DNA from: an uncultured Candidatus Actinomarina sp. | GTDB lineage: Bacteria > Actinomycetota > Acidimicrobiia > Actinomarinales > Actinomarinaceae | Assembly (NCBI GenBank): GCA_902571385.1 | Contig: CACGBK010000005.1 | Coordinates: 1-64,000 of the forward strand | Reading direction: 5' to 3' | DNA length: 64,000 nucleotides | Part shown: positions 35,936-45,706 of the stretch, piece after piece | Layout: every line of letters begins with the position of its first letter | How positions within the stretch are numbered: position 1 is the first letter of the stretch | Position numbers and translations under genes: made by a program | Notes under the pieces: generated by a model | The model's database searches: none | Seen by the model: only the letters and a program-made list of their open reading frames with translations | Told to the model about the DNA's origin: nothing

Positions 35936-37276
35936 TTATAAACTTATTATATTTGAAATTTTAGAAATGAGGTTATCTAAAGTTTTTTGATCTACTGCTT
36001 CTGCATTCAATCGAAGCATTGGTTCAGTATTCGATCCTCTGACATTGAACCAGAAATTATCAGAAAAATATGATATGCCATCTAACTTATCAAAATCACC
36101 TTCAAATGAATTTTCAATTTTATCAAGGCTAATTCCAACATCCTCAACGGTATAATTTATCTCACCAGAGGACGGCATAAATTCATACTTTTCTATAAGT
36201 TGTCCACTTTTAATATTTTTTTCGGATAAAATCTTCAAAAATATCAATAATGTCAATATGCCAGAGTCAGCATAAAAATTTTCTCTTAAGTAAAAGTGAG
36301 CACTATGTTCACCTCCAAAATCTGCATCATTATCTCTCATAATTTTTTTGATGTAAGAGTGACCAACCTTAGATCTTATTGTTTGAACACCTTTATTTTT
36401 TAAATATTCAACTATAGATGGCTGCACATTAACGTTATGGACTACCTTTATATCTGATTGTTTTTCAAGCAACCAATCAGAGATTAAACATGTCATTAAA
36501 CTTCCGCTAATTAAATTCCCTTTATCGTCAATAAATACTGACCTATCTGCGTCACCATCAAATGCAACTCCGAAATCTAGATTTTTTGATAAAACTTTAG
36601 CTTTAAGATTGGAAAGATTATTTTCATCTGATGGGTCTGCTGGATGATTAGGAAAATTTCCATCTACTTCCATAAATAAACCCTCATAATTTAAATTATA
36701 AGTTCTTGACAGATCTTCAATAACTGAACCAAGTACACCATTGCCACCATCTATACAAAATTTTACTGTTTCACTAATCTCTGATGTGTCAACTATCTTT
36801 TTAAAATGGTCTAAATATAAATCAATCATATTCTTTTTTACAGGTAAATCTAAAACCTTAAAGTCTTCATTAAAATTTTCTGCAAGTTTTTTAATTTCTT
36901 TCAGTCCGGTCTCTTGACCAATTGCAATTGCACCATTATTACAAAACTTAAATCCCGTATACTCTTTAGGATTATGAGATGCCGTAATAATCAAACCAGG
37001 CAAATTTCTTATCCCTGATAATGTGTAAACGACATCGGTAGGAACTGTTCCAACATATAAAACTTTTTTATTCACATTTTGAATACCTGAACTCACTGCA
37101 GTGAACATTTCTTCATTTGATATTCGACCATCATGCCCAACAATTATTTCATCTGAATTTACATATGAAGCAAAAGCTGCACCTATTTTAAATGCTATTT
37201 CGGGAGTAATTGATTCATTAAATACTCCTCTTACATCGTAAGCCTTAAAAATTAAATCTAGTTTATTTTCATCCAC
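35936..37276 (-). CDS. manB: Phosphomannomutase/phosphoglucomutase
   Basis: The 446-residue alpha-D-phosphohexomutase has the phosphoserine loop TASHNPKEYTGFKFC, the metal loop DGDADRSVFID, the sugar-specificity GGEHSAHFYL and the phosphate-binding RGSNTEPMLRL. GEHSAHF resembles the ManB/PMM-PGM type. It would interconvert hexose 6- and 1-phosphates for glycan synthesis. It is the first gene of the long run ending at serA. Its start is 15 nt from that of the divergent glycosyltransferase, so both mRNAs probably have very short leaders. Confidence 0.92.
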   Translation of the reverse strand: MDENKLDLIFKAYDVRGVFNESITPEIAFKIGAAFASYVNSDEIIVGHDGRISNEEMFTAVSSGIQNVNKKVLYVGTVPTDVVYTLSGIRNLPGLIITASHNPKEYTGFKFCNNGAIAIGQETGLKEIKKLAENFNEDFKVLDLPVKKNMIDLYLDHFKKIVDTSEISETVKFCIDGGNGVLGSVIEDLSRTYNLNYEGLFMEVDGNFPNHPADPSDENNLSNLKAKVLSKNLDFGVAFDGDADRSVFIDDKGNLISGSLMTCLISDWLLEKQSDIKVVHNVNVQPSIVEYLKNKGVQTIRSKVGHSYIKKIMRDNDADFGGEHSAHFYLRENFYADSGILTLLIFLKILSEKNIKSGQLIEKYEFMPSSGEINYTVEDVGISLDKIENSFEGDFDKLDGISYFSDNFWFNVRGSNTEPMLRLNAEAVDQKTLDNLISKISNIISL

Positions 37277-37291
37277 TCCATATGTATTGTA

Positions 37292-38032
37292 ATGTTTATG
37301 AAAACGAACAACATGATTAATAATTTTTCAGTTGTAATACCAGTTTTTAATGAAGAGGAAATCTTTTTAGATTCTGCAAAAAAAATTTACAACATCTGTA
37401 AACAAGTAGATAAACCATTTGAAATTATTTTTTCGGAAAATGGATCGTCCGATAACACAGTGAATTTAATACAAAATTTCATAGATGATAAAGATAGCTG
37501 TCTCATGATAAGAAATGAGATACCAAATTATGGACTTGCACTAAAAAATGGATTTAAAAACGCCAAAAACGACCTTATTATTTCATTTGATATAGATTAT
37601 TTTTCATACAAATTTCTTGAACAATCACTTAAATTGAGTGATGAATTCGCGGCTATAGTAGCTTCTAAAAGAATGAGTGAATCAGAAGATGAAAGGACAA
37701 TTGTTCGCAAACTTGCTACATCAACCTTTGTATTCATATTGAAAATTTTATTCCAAACCTCACTCAGTGATACTCATGGAATGAAAGCAATTAGAAGAGT
37801 CAACATAGAAAAAGAAATTAATAATGTCATATCGACACAAGATATTTTTGATACTGAACTTTTAATTAGGATAGAAAAGTCTGGATTCAAGATTCAGGAA
37901 GTTCCGGCGAAAGTTAATGAGATGAGACCAAGTGTTTCTGTTATTTTCAAAAGAATCCCAAGAACTCTTAAGAGTTTATTGAAATTAAGATATCAATTGT
38001 TTAAAGAGTCTTTAAATACAAATAATTTATAA
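37292..38032 (+). CDS. Family 2 glycosyltransferase, dolichol-phosphate-mannose-synthase-like
   Basis: The 246-residue GT-A protein has FSVVIPVFNEEEIF, FSENGSSDNTV, GLALKNGFKNA and a DxD-like ISFDIDYF. It lacks C-terminal membrane helices. Such enzymes transfer sugars to polyprenyl phosphate or to envelope glycans; the donor is unknown. Starts at 37292, 37298 or 37313 are all possible. No ribosome site is seen before the first, so leaderless initiation is likely. It overlaps the GtrA gene by 40 nt. Confidence 0.85.
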   Translation: MFMKTNNMINNFSVVIPVFNEEEIFLDSAKKIYNICKQVDKPFEIIFSENGSSDNTVNLIQNFIDDKDSCLMIRNEIPNYGLALKNGFKNAKNDLIISFDIDYFSYKFLEQSLKLSDEFAAIVASKRMSESEDERTIVRKLATSTFVFILKILFQTSLSDTHGMKAIRRVNIEKEINNVISTQDIFDTELLIRIEKSGFKIQEVPAKVNEMRPSVSVIFKRIPRTLKSLLKLRYQLFKESLNTNNL

Positions 38033-38463
38033 ATTACATATTTTATTGGAAGAATAAATCCATGTATCAATATTGTTGCTATCAAAAATTGAATTTCATT
38101 GCTTTGTATTGATGGCCTTATTAAATCAATCAAGAACCAAATAAATAAGGGGACAATTAGGTTTATCAAATTTGTAATTACAAATTTGATAAATTCTTTA
38201 AAACCACCATCATAAATAGATAGTTTGAAAATAATTTTTCTAGATAAAAAGTATGAAATTATTACGCCAATTGAAAATGCAAAAATGTTAGTTAAGTAAG
38301 TTCTCAAAGGTATTTGAATTTCAAAAAAAACAAAAAATTGTAAAAGATAAGTTATTCCTAGCCCCAAAACTAAGTTTATTGCACCAACTAAATAAGTTCT
38401 AAATAATTGAGAATAGGTTGAGTTACCCGTTACTAATTTCAAGTTTTTAAGTTTTTTTATCAT
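37993..38463 (-). CDS. GtrA-family membrane protein
   Basis: The 156-residue protein has four predicted membrane helices: about 24-48, 55-78, 92-115 and 122-147. The layout and motif YLVGAINLVLGLGITYLLQFF and FAFSIGVIISYFLSRKIIF match GtrA. GtrA proteins are thought to move polyprenyl-linked sugars across the membrane. It adjoins a GT-C-like protein and opposes a GT2 enzyme, so it probably belongs to this envelope glycosylation group. It overlaps the end of the upstream membrane protein by 17 nt. Confidence 0.87.
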   Translation of the reverse strand: MIKKLKNLKLVTGNSTYSQLFRTYLVGAINLVLGLGITYLLQFFVFFEIQIPLRTYLTNIFAFSIGVIISYFLSRKIIFKLSIYDGGFKEFIKFVITNLINLIVPLFIWFLIDLIRPSIQSNEIQFLIATILIHGFILPIKYVIYKLFVFKDSLNN

Positions 38464-40645
38464 TTTGTTTTAATTTAATAAAAATCATTAATGACAAGAT
38501 TAACGAAAATAGTGAAAAATAGAAGCTGTTCTTTTCAACAGATGTTTTTTCAAATACAATCTCAACATATTCGTTATCTGGAATAACTGACATAAATGAA
38601 GGCGACGTTCTGAAAGGTCCTTTTCCGTTCATAATTGTCCAATTTGGGAAATATGAAACTTTAATTAAATGTAATTCTCCGGGACTATCTGTAAAAAAGG
38701 AAATTTTATCATTCACAATATTTAAATCGGTAATTTGTAAGTCCTTCTTATTTGATGACTTTATAGATTTATCATTACTTATCTCTACTACCCTCTTTTT
38801 ATCAAGCTCATCAAAGTTTTCATATGCTTTATCAAAAAAATTATCGATGTCTGTATCTCTAAAAATTGAACTTAAAATTCCATCTTGTGTGCTGGCTTTT
38901 GAAAAGATATCTACATCCTGATAAATTAATTCAACTTTAGATGAGTTGACTTTAAAAACTGAAAATGGTTCTGATGAGAAAAGTAAAATAAGCTTTTTTG
39001 AATTCATGGCTTTAGCCTTAATTTCTTCTGTGTATGAAATAAAATAATCTACCCCAAGATCATTAAGATATTCGACACCTTGGTCAAATTGATTATTAAT
39101 GTAAGATAATCCGCCTACGGGATTTGAGGGTCTTTTTGCTAAACCAGATACTGAAATAAAGTGAAATGGAGTTGTGATACTTGAGTCAAAATATAAGCCT
39201 TCCATGCTTGTATGATCAGTAAAATATGGAATTGTCATTAAAGTCATTGGGGTACCGTATTTATTCATGTCGGAATTTGGCTCCCACATAATTCTTCCAG
39301 GCTCTAAATCAGCTAGTTTAGAGTAAAGATTTTCAATTTGAGTCCAGTCACTTTTACCTTCATAACCAGTGAAATTCCAATTAAGCCAATGTGGAAGGAA
39401 AGATACTGTAGAAAAAATAATCGATACAAGAAGTAGGTTAATTTGGATTTCAACATTTTTTAAATTTAAAATTGCAAAGACACTTATCATAAAAATAATT
39501 GGAATATAAAGGTTTAAATAAGATTGATTGCTTGACCACCTATCATAAAAAATATACAAGCAATAAATCGTTCCAATTAAAAATAGAATTGTTAAAGTAT
39601 TAATTCCTTGTTGGTAAAGATTTAAATCCTCAACAAAAATTTCAATTGCTTTAAACATTATAAAAACAAGTCCAAGATTGAAAAAAGGCACTAATCTTCC
39701 ATTCCAAAGAGCCCCCTCTGGAACAAAAAAGTAAAGAAGAATTGATGAGATAACAAGATAAAGATCAAATAAGTTTAGAGACTTATATTTAATTAAATCT
39801 TTAAACTTTACAATCATTAATGCAAGGCATATAAAAATAACGGGAATAATATCTTCTTTAATCAAATCTTCTAATCGCGTGAATGGGGTGTAGCTCATAT
39901 TTGTTGTGAACTCTAAATTCATAAATAAAGAAATAAACCATCTAAAAACAAGTGCCAAAAATATTGTGATAGAAAGTATTTTTTGATTCATATTTTCTTT
40001 TTTAATTAACCAATAGAATCCATAAATTGGAATATAAATTATGAAAGGAATTAAATGTGACAACAGACAAAGAGATAGAAAAATTGAACTAATTGGAAAT
40101 CTAAATTTATTATTTGATTTGATTAAATAAAAAATGGATAGGTTTGCAAATGCTAATGAGTAGGCAAAAGAAAATTGTCCAGCCAAGGTTGATGCTAAAT
40201 TTCCACCATAAATCGTAAATGATTCTGTAAGAATATAAAATAAACCTGCGGTAGCACCAATAGTAGAAAATTTATTTAAATCTTTACTTAATAATTTTTC
40301 TATTGAATAGACAACTAGGATTGAAGAAATCACAACCATTAATTTAAATGCAACTCCAAAAGGAAAAATCAGATCTAAGAAAAAAGTAATAACTGCAGGG
40401 AAAGGAAAATAAAAATAATATAGTGGATACCCAGCAAACCAATCATTTGACCATCCACTGATTTGGAAATTTGGTATAAAGTCTTTAATAAAGGTATCAA
40501 TTGCAACAATATGTGCTCCCATATCACCACCTGTGGGTGTATTATTTTGAAAAACTAGATCAATTCTTAAAAACAAAACTAGAACAGTTAAATAAAATAA
40601 TTTTTGTGAAATGTCTGAATTTATGTTTTTACTAATTGATTTCAT
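38447..40645 (-). CDS. Large multi-pass membrane protein, GT-C/YfhO-like
   Basis: The 732-residue protein has about 12 membrane helices in the first 450 residues and one at the end (about 700-722). An early GGDMGAHI with an Asp-His pair lies before helix two, as in GT-C glycosyltransferases. A soluble part (about 480-690) is probably extracellular. It resembles the YfhO or 6-pyruvoyl-tetrahydropterin-synthase-related membrane family. I infer a sugar or lipid-linked glycan role from its place between GtrA and a small Cys-rich gene. The exact activity is unknown. Confidence 0.72.
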   Translation of the reverse strand: MKSISKNINSDISQKLFYLTVLVLFLRIDLVFQNNTPTGGDMGAHIVAIDTFIKDFIPNFQISGWSNDWFAGYPLYYFYFPFPAVITFFLDLIFPFGVAFKLMVVISSILVVYSIEKLLSKDLNKFSTIGATAGLFYILTESFTIYGGNLASTLAGQFSFAYSLAFANLSIFYLIKSNNKFRFPISSIFLSLCLLSHLIPFIIYIPIYGFYWLIKKENMNQKILSITIFLALVFRWFISLFMNLEFTTNMSYTPFTRLEDLIKEDIIPVIFICLALMIVKFKDLIKYKSLNLFDLYLVISSILLYFFVPEGALWNGRLVPFFNLGLVFIMFKAIEIFVEDLNLYQQGINTLTILFLIGTIYCLYIFYDRWSSNQSYLNLYIPIIFMISVFAILNLKNVEIQINLLLVSIIFSTVSFLPHWLNWNFTGYEGKSDWTQIENLYSKLADLEPGRIMWEPNSDMNKYGTPMTLMTIPYFTDHTSMEGLYFDSSITTPFHFISVSGLAKRPSNPVGGLSYINNQFDQGVEYLNDLGVDYFISYTEEIKAKAMNSKKLILLFSSEPFSVFKVNSSKVELIYQDVDIFSKASTQDGILSSIFRDTDIDNFFDKAYENFDELDKKRVVEISNDKSIKSSNKKDLQITDLNIVNDKISFFTDSPGELHLIKVSYFPNWTIMNGKGPFRTSPSFMSVIPDNEYVEIVFEKTSVEKNSFYFSLFSLILSLMIFIKLKQNDKKT

Positions 40646-40886
40646 TTAAAATTTTTCCAAGATATTTTGTATTTCTTTTTCCATTTTCGGACCATTCTGC
40701 ATACCAATATGGACCATGTGGACAACTGTTACAAGACTCTCTCCCACATTTAATTGACTTTTGCCTATAAGATATTTTTTGTTCATTAACTGTGGTACCA
40801 AGTTTATTATCAATTAAAAATCTCAATCTTTTCAGATCTGATTCACCTAATTCAGAGATTGCTTCTAGAATTTCTCTATCTACCAT
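40632..40886 (-). CDS. Small Cys-motif protein, DUF6788-like
   Basis: The 84-residue protein has a helical first half (EAISELGESDLKRLRFLID) and then KSIKCGRESCNSCPHGPYWYAEWSENGKRNTKYLGK, in short blocks. The CxxxxCxxC-HGPYWY arrangement occurs in small bacterial proteins of the DUF6788 type and probably binds zinc. The function is unknown; nucleic-acid binding is plausible. It is the first gene of the run to GtrA and overlaps the next gene by 14 nt. Confidence 0.65.
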   Translation of the reverse strand: MVDREILEAISELGESDLKRLRFLIDNKLGTTVNEQKISYRQKSIKCGRESCNSCPHGPYWYAEWSENGKRNTKYLGKILNEIN

Positions 40887-40925
40887 TATTAAAATGTTAA
40901 TGGAATATTGATAAGAGTAACGAGT

Positions 40926-41822
40926 ATGAAAAAAATTGTTTATTTATCTGGTGGAATTGGTGGAGCTAAGCTTGCTAAAGGTTTTTATAATTTAAATGAT
41001 ATTGATTTAACAATCATCGTTAATACAGGTGACGACGAAACAATACATGGAGTAAGACTATCACCTGATATAGATTCTGTAATTTATGCATTAGCTGAAA
41101 TTGAAGGTCAGTTTGGGTGGGGACAAAAAAATGACACTTTTTCAGTTAGCGAAGAATATAAAAAATTTATTCCACAAGAATTTAATCTCGGTGATAAAGA
41201 TCTTGCTTTAAATCTTTTTAGAAATCAACTATTTTCAGAGGGAAAGTCTTTAACTCAGATAACAAACATAATCACAGATAAGTTTGATTTAAATTGTAAA
41301 ATTTTCCCAATGACTGATAATTTAGTAAGCACAAAAATTAAAACCTCAAGTGGTAAATTATTAGATTTCCAAGAATACTTTGTTGAATTAAAATCTGAAC
41401 CAAAAATAAGTGATGTTTTTTATTCAGAATCTGAAAAAGCAGACATTACTGAGGAAGTATCAAATGCATTGGATCAAGCTGACAAAATAGTTGTAGGTCC
41501 ATCAAATCCCATATTGTCTATTGGCCCAATTCTTTCAATCCAAAATTTAGAAGAAAAATTAACAAATAGTAATTCAACATATGTTGTAAGTCCATTTATT
41601 GAAAATAAAGCTATTAAAGGCCCTTCAAAGAAAAATTTTGAAGATCTTGGTTATAAGAGTGATATAACTGGAATTAAAGAATTTTATAACAATATCGGTA
41701 ATTACTACATAGTTCAATCAGGTGATACAGATAAAGCTGAAAATACCATTGAAAAAAATATATTATTTAAATCCAAAGAAGATTCAACTAAATTAGCAAG
41801 GTATATTGTTGATCATGAATAA
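40926..41822 (+). CDS. cofD: 2-phospho-L-lactate transferase CofD/FbiA
   Basis: It joins Fo to a phospholactyl or phosphoenolpyruvyl group in coenzyme F420 synthesis. The 298-residue protein starts with MKKIVYLSGGIGGAKLAKGF and has VNTGDDETIHGVRLSPDIDSV, IFPMTDN and VGPSNPILSIGPIL. I use ATG 40926 since the upstream TTG 40908 adds six poorly conserved residues. cofE follows with an 8-nt overlap. Mycobacteria have the same pair as fbiA-fbiB. Confidence 0.95.
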   Translation: MKKIVYLSGGIGGAKLAKGFYNLNDIDLTIIVNTGDDETIHGVRLSPDIDSVIYALAEIEGQFGWGQKNDTFSVSEEYKKFIPQEFNLGDKDLALNLFRNQLFSEGKSLTQITNIITDKFDLNCKIFPMTDNLVSTKIKTSSGKLLDFQEYFVELKSEPKISDVFYSESEKADITEEVSNALDQADKIVVGPSNPILSIGPILSIQNLEEKLTNSNSTYVVSPFIENKAIKGPSKKNFEDLGYKSDITGIKEFYNNIGNYYIVQSGDTDKAENTIEKNILFKSKEDSTKLARYIVDHE

Positions 41823-42513
41823 TATATCTATTATTCCAATAAAAAATCTACCTGAATTTGAACCAAAGCACGATTTGGTGGATGAGATAATTAAAACTTT
41901 CAGTCGTAATAATTTTGTTCTTGAAGATAAAGATGTAATCGTAATAACTCAAAAGATAGTTTCAAAAGTAGAGGATAGATTGATTAAAACTGATAATGAA
42001 AGTATTGAAAAGTTAATTCAGCAAGAATCCTTGGAAATTTTAAGAAAAAGAGGTGATACGGTAATCGCAAGAACAAAACATGGTTTTATTTGTGCAAATG
42101 CTGGCATTGATAAGTCAAATATTGAAAAAGGATTAGTTTTACTGTTACCTGAAGATCCAGATAAGACATCTCAAGATATAAGAAAAAAAATTCAACATGT
42201 AACAAATAAAAAAATTAGCATAATCATATCTGACACATTTGGTAGAGCATGGAGAAAAGGTCAAACTAATGTCGCTATAGGGTCATCAGGTATTCAACCT
42301 TTAGAAAGCTATATAGGTGAAAAGGATGCTTTCGATAATGAATTATTTGCGACTGAAATAGCAATTATTGACGAACTAGCTGGAGCTGCAGAATTAGTTA
42401 TGAAAAAATCAGATAACATACCGGTTGCCGTTATTAGAGGGGTTAATTATAAAAATTCAGATTTAGGAGTAAAAGAATTAATTAGAAAAGAAGATGAAGA
42501 TTTTTTTCTTTAA
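41815..42513 (+). CDS. cofE: F420-0:gamma-glutamyl ligase CofE
   Basis: It adds glutamates to F420-0. The 232 residues have VITQKIVSKVEDR, GFICANAGID and SDTFGRAWRKGQTNVAIGSSGI, typical of CofE. It lacks the nitroreductase-like second domain of mycobacterial FbiB, so it is the single-domain form. ATG 41815 overlaps the stop of cofD. FbiC (Fo synthase) and CofC are not in the window. The product would supply F420 for oxidoreductases such as the one at 21982. Confidence 0.94.
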   Translation: MNNISIIPIKNLPEFEPKHDLVDEIIKTFSRNNFVLEDKDVIVITQKIVSKVEDRLIKTDNESIEKLIQQESLEILRKRGDTVIARTKHGFICANAGIDKSNIEKGLVLLLPEDPDKTSQDIRKKIQHVTNKKISIIISDTFGRAWRKGQTNVAIGSSGIQPLESYIGEKDAFDNELFATEIAIIDELAGAAELVMKKSDNIPVAVIRGVNYKNSDLGVKELIRKEDEDFFL

Positions 42514-42522
42514 AAGTTGACC

Positions 42523-42539
42523 ATAAAAAAATTTTTTAT
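42523..42539. terminator. Possible bidirectional A/T palindrome terminator
   Basis: ATAAAAAA-A-TTTTTTAT is a perfect palindrome in the 22-nt space between convergent cofE and the epimerase gene, covering the latter's stop. The stem is A/T only, so its strength is doubtful. Confidence 0.25.
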
Positions 42540-43471
42540 TCATTTTTAAACCAATCTACTAATTCTTGAATACCTTTATTTAGATTATATTCCGGCTCCC
42601 AATTCAAACTCTTTTTGGCCTTTTCGTTATTCAAAACACTTCTTAGTAGCTCACCTTCTCTTTGTGGTTTGTAATCTGGTTCTCCCTCCCATGAAGTGAT
42701 CGATTTAATTATTGATACCAATTCGTTCACACTTGTTTCTGTACTAGTTCCTATATTTAAAAATAAATTGTCATCAGTTTCTGATGATTTTATTAATGCA
42801 CTTACGACATCTGTGACAAAAATATAATCACGCGTTTGATTTCCATCTCCATAAACTATAGGTGTTTCATTATTAAGCATTCTGCCAGTAAATATTGACA
42901 TCACACCTGCTTCACCATGTGGATCTTGTCTTGGACCATAAACATTTGCTAAATTTAAAATTGAATATGACATATTTTCATCTTGTACCATCAATTTTAT
43001 AAAATCGTTAAGCTTTTTTTTTGCAACTCCATATGGTGATGCTGGCTCTCCTGCATAATCTTTTTCAGATGTTGGTATAACATCAGGTTCACCAAATATT
43101 GTTCCCCCCGAAGAGCTAAATACGAATTTTTTACAATCTGTTTGTATTAGTTTCTGTAATAACTTAATTGGTTGCAGAAGATTATGCTCAAAATCTAACA
43201 GTGGATCTTCAACAGAAATAACAACTGAAGATTGAGCAGCTAAATGAAAACAGACATCGGGGTTGAATGTTTCAATTGCCATTAGTGATGCATCAGAACC
43301 TAGATCATCATAAAGGACTTCTACATTATCTAATTTATCAATATTTGATTTTTTTCCAGTTAGTAAGTTATCAACAACTAATACTTTCACATTATGTTTT
43401 AAAAGTTCTTCAACCAGATGGGATCCAATGAATCCTGCACCACCAGTTACTAATGCTTTTTCAAATTTCAT
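42536..43471 (-). CDS. NAD-dependent sugar-nucleotide epimerase/dehydratase
   Basis: The 311-residue extended SDR has the Rossmann motif VTGGAGFIGSHLVEELL, FHLAAQSSVVISV, SSSGGTIFGEP and the catalytic Tyr-Lys in SPYGVAKKKLNDF. It resembles UDP-glucose 4-epimerases, and may act on another UDP- or GDP-sugar. The partner just before it is a sugar-1-P nucleotidyltransferase (4-nt overlap), so they probably make one activated sugar for envelope glycans. Confidence 0.87.
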   Translation of the reverse strand: MKFEKALVTGGAGFIGSHLVEELLKHNVKVLVVDNLLTGKKSNIDKLDNVEVLYDDLGSDASLMAIETFNPDVCFHLAAQSSVVISVEDPLLDFEHNLLQPIKLLQKLIQTDCKKFVFSSSGGTIFGEPDVIPTSEKDYAGEPASPYGVAKKKLNDFIKLMVQDENMSYSILNLANVYGPRQDPHGEAGVMSIFTGRMLNNETPIVYGDGNQTRDYIFVTDVVSALIKSSETDDNLFLNIGTSTETSVNELVSIIKSITSWEGEPDYKPQREGELLRSVLNNEKAKKSLNWEPEYNLNKGIQELVDWFKNE

Positions 43472-44331
43472 GATCTAATAATCTCATCATATAATATGGT
43501 GCCATCTTCAATAATTGTTTTATCACAAATTATTGAATTTTTAATTTGTACATTATTCCCAATTGAAGAGGATCCTAAAATTACACTGTTTTCAATAGTT
43601 ACGTTTTTCCCTGTACTCGCTGACTCAGATATCCAATTACTCTGATTTTCTGTATGAGCATATATATATGACTCCCTAGTTCCTACATCTAACATATTGC
43701 CCTCGGCAATGAAACAATCTAATAAATTGTTATCTGCTAAATTAGGAAATACATTTTTCTCAAATGAACAAGATGTTTCTAATTTATCTTTTATTTCCTT
43801 AATATCTTTTTTGTGAAGACAATATACTCCAAGGCTTATATTATTTCCATATTTCAGATCTTCTGGTTTTTCAATAAAATTGATAATCTTTGTTCCATCT
43901 AATTCAAGGACACCATACCGTGAAGGATCATCAACTGGTATAGAGCAGATAGTTGAATTTTTTGAATTGTTTGCAACTTCTAAAAATGATTTAAAATTCA
44001 TTTCAATTAATAAGTCCCCATTCATACACAAAAATTTATCACTGAAATTGTTGATGTTTTGAACAACAAAACCAGCTGTGTCTAATTTTTCATGTTCAAA
44101 GTGTAAGTTCACATTAAATTGGGAATTTTTTTTGTAATCTAGCCAAAACTTTTCATGCTTAATTGAACATATTAAATTAATGTTTTTTAAATTTAATTTA
44201 TCTAAATTTTCAAGAATTAAATCAATTAGTAATTTTCCCTTGATAGTCAGTAAAGCTTTTGGAATCCCATCAGATAAAGGTCTTAACCTTGTCGCTTCTC
44301 CACCAACTAATAGATATATATCTTTAATCAT
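43468..44331 (-). CDS. Sugar-1-phosphate nucleotidyltransferase
   Basis: The 287-residue protein has LLVGGEATRLRPLSDGIPKALLTI, an NTP-transferase signature, with Gly-Glu replacing the usual Gly-x-Gly at one position (GGEATR). FLCMNGDLLIEMNF and FIEKPEDLKYG also fit. The C-terminus has a short hexapeptide-like tail (NSVILGSSSIGNNVQI). It probably activates a hexose 1-phosphate for the epimerase next to it. It overlaps prpD by 8 nt and the epimerase gene by 4 nt. Confidence 0.87.
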   Translation of the reverse strand: MIKDIYLLVGGEATRLRPLSDGIPKALLTIKGKLLIDLILENLDKLNLKNINLICSIKHEKFWLDYKKNSQFNVNLHFEHEKLDTAGFVVQNINNFSDKFLCMNGDLLIEMNFKSFLEVANNSKNSTICSIPVDDPSRYGVLELDGTKIINFIEKPEDLKYGNNISLGVYCLHKKDIKEIKDKLETSCSFEKNVFPNLADNNLLDCFIAEGNMLDVGTRESYIYAHTENQSNWISESASTGKNVTIENSVILGSSSIGNNVQIKNSIICDKTIIEDGTILYDEIIRS

Positions 44332-45703
44332 TATTCAAAATATTTAATAGTTCTTCAAATTCAGATTGTATATCGATTTGTAATATGTTTTCCCATAAAT
44401 TATTTGCTTCTTCTTCTTTTAAATAAGGAGATGCATTCTTAACAAATTTCTCTTTTAGAAACGGTACAGCTTCATTCCGTCTATTTGGATGACCAATTGG
44501 CGTCTCTACTTTCTCTTTAATAGATAACGATCCATCTTTGTATTTAAAGTAGATTTCATTAGATATATGTCTTTTAGAGATTTCATAATAATTTTTAGTA
44601 AACTCTTTATTCTCTATTACTTTTATTTTTTTTCTTAAGGCATTGACTTCATCTATTCCATGAAAATTATCACTATAGGTATCTGATGTAATCTCTTTAA
44701 AAATTAATGCAGCTGAAACCATATATTCAAGGGAATGATCTCTATCTGAAGAATTATTAAGGTCTTTTTTATTGCTAATAATTCTTAAAGCTGGCTCATG
44801 AGTTTCAATAATTATTTCATCAATATCTTTTTTATTGTCATTAAATAGCTCTGATAGTTTAAAAGATGCTTCAACTGCAGATTGACCATGAAATTCTGCT
44901 GGATATAAAACTTTGTATAATATATTTTGAATCACCCAGTCACTAAGTTCTTTGCCAAACAACAAAATTTCATCATCTAAAAATACTTTATTAAATCCCC
45001 ATGTTTTATCATCTTGTATATTTTCATAAGTACTGTCAGAAAACTGACTTATTTCAGCTAGTTCAATGCCTTTAGAAACTGCATCTCCTGCTGCCCAGCT
45101 TTTCCTTTTGCCAACATTTGGAGCTTGTCTGTAAGATCTTAAATTAACACCATCTTGTAAAACATTATTTACTGTTCTTGATATTGATTCAGGATTTTGA
45201 TCTGATAACAAAGAAGAATAAACCGCTCCCGATGCAAGCTTTACATAGAAGACATGATCATAACCCTTTTTATTTAATGACGTACCTAAAGCCAAACAGC
45301 CTTGAATTTCATACATTTGAATAATTGATTGTAAAAATTCCGAAATATTTTTTTCTTTATGATTTGTAAAGTAGGCAAATGCTGTTCCGATATTATCAGA
45401 TGGATGAGCCCATTCTTTAGCAAGAAAAGTGTCGTTATAGTCGAACCATCGCGTCAAAATTGAAAAATAACGAGCCATTTCACTTGACGATTGCATATCT
45501 CCTAAAACATTAAATGGATTTGTGTTGGCCCCATACACATCTCTTGTAGCAAACCTCATTGGGTCATCGTGTGTTGAAGCATTATAAATACAACCCAAAG
45601 TATCTAAAAGTGATAGTTTTGCAGCAAATATATTTTCATCAGAAAATTTAATATTTTTTGAAAGATAGTTTGAAATTACTTTATCAATATTTTGTTGATC
45701 CAA
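44324..45703 (-). CDS. prpD: MmgE/PrpD-family protein
   Basis: The 459-residue protein matches the MmgE/PrpD fold: FAAKLSLLDTLGCIYNA, ARYFSILTRWFDYNDTFLAKEWAHPSDNIGTA, AEFHGQSAVEA and DRDHSLEYMVSAALIF. PrpD dehydrates 2-methylcitrate, and the adjacent citrate-synthase-like gene supports that. But family members also act on other substrates, and no prpB or acnM is in the window. The gene starts 3 nt after citrate synthase. Confidence 0.82.
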   Translation of the reverse strand: MDQQNIDKVISNYLSKNIKFSDENIFAAKLSLLDTLGCIYNASTHDDPMRFATRDVYGANTNPFNVLGDMQSSSEMARYFSILTRWFDYNDTFLAKEWAHPSDNIGTAFAYFTNHKEKNISEFLQSIIQMYEIQGCLALGTSLNKKGYDHVFYVKLASGAVYSSLLSDQNPESISRTVNNVLQDGVNLRSYRQAPNVGKRKSWAAGDAVSKGIELAEISQFSDSTYENIQDDKTWGFNKVFLDDEILLFGKELSDWVIQNILYKVLYPAEFHGQSAVEASFKLSELFNDNKKDIDEIIIETHEPALRIISNKKDLNNSSDRDHSLEYMVSAALIFKEITSDTYSDNFHGIDEVNALRKKIKVIENKEFTKNYYEISKRHISNEIYFKYKDGSLSIKEKVETPIGHPNRRNEAVPFLKEKFVKNASPYLKEEEANNLWENILQIDIQSEFEELLNILNND

Positions 45704-45706
45704 AAA

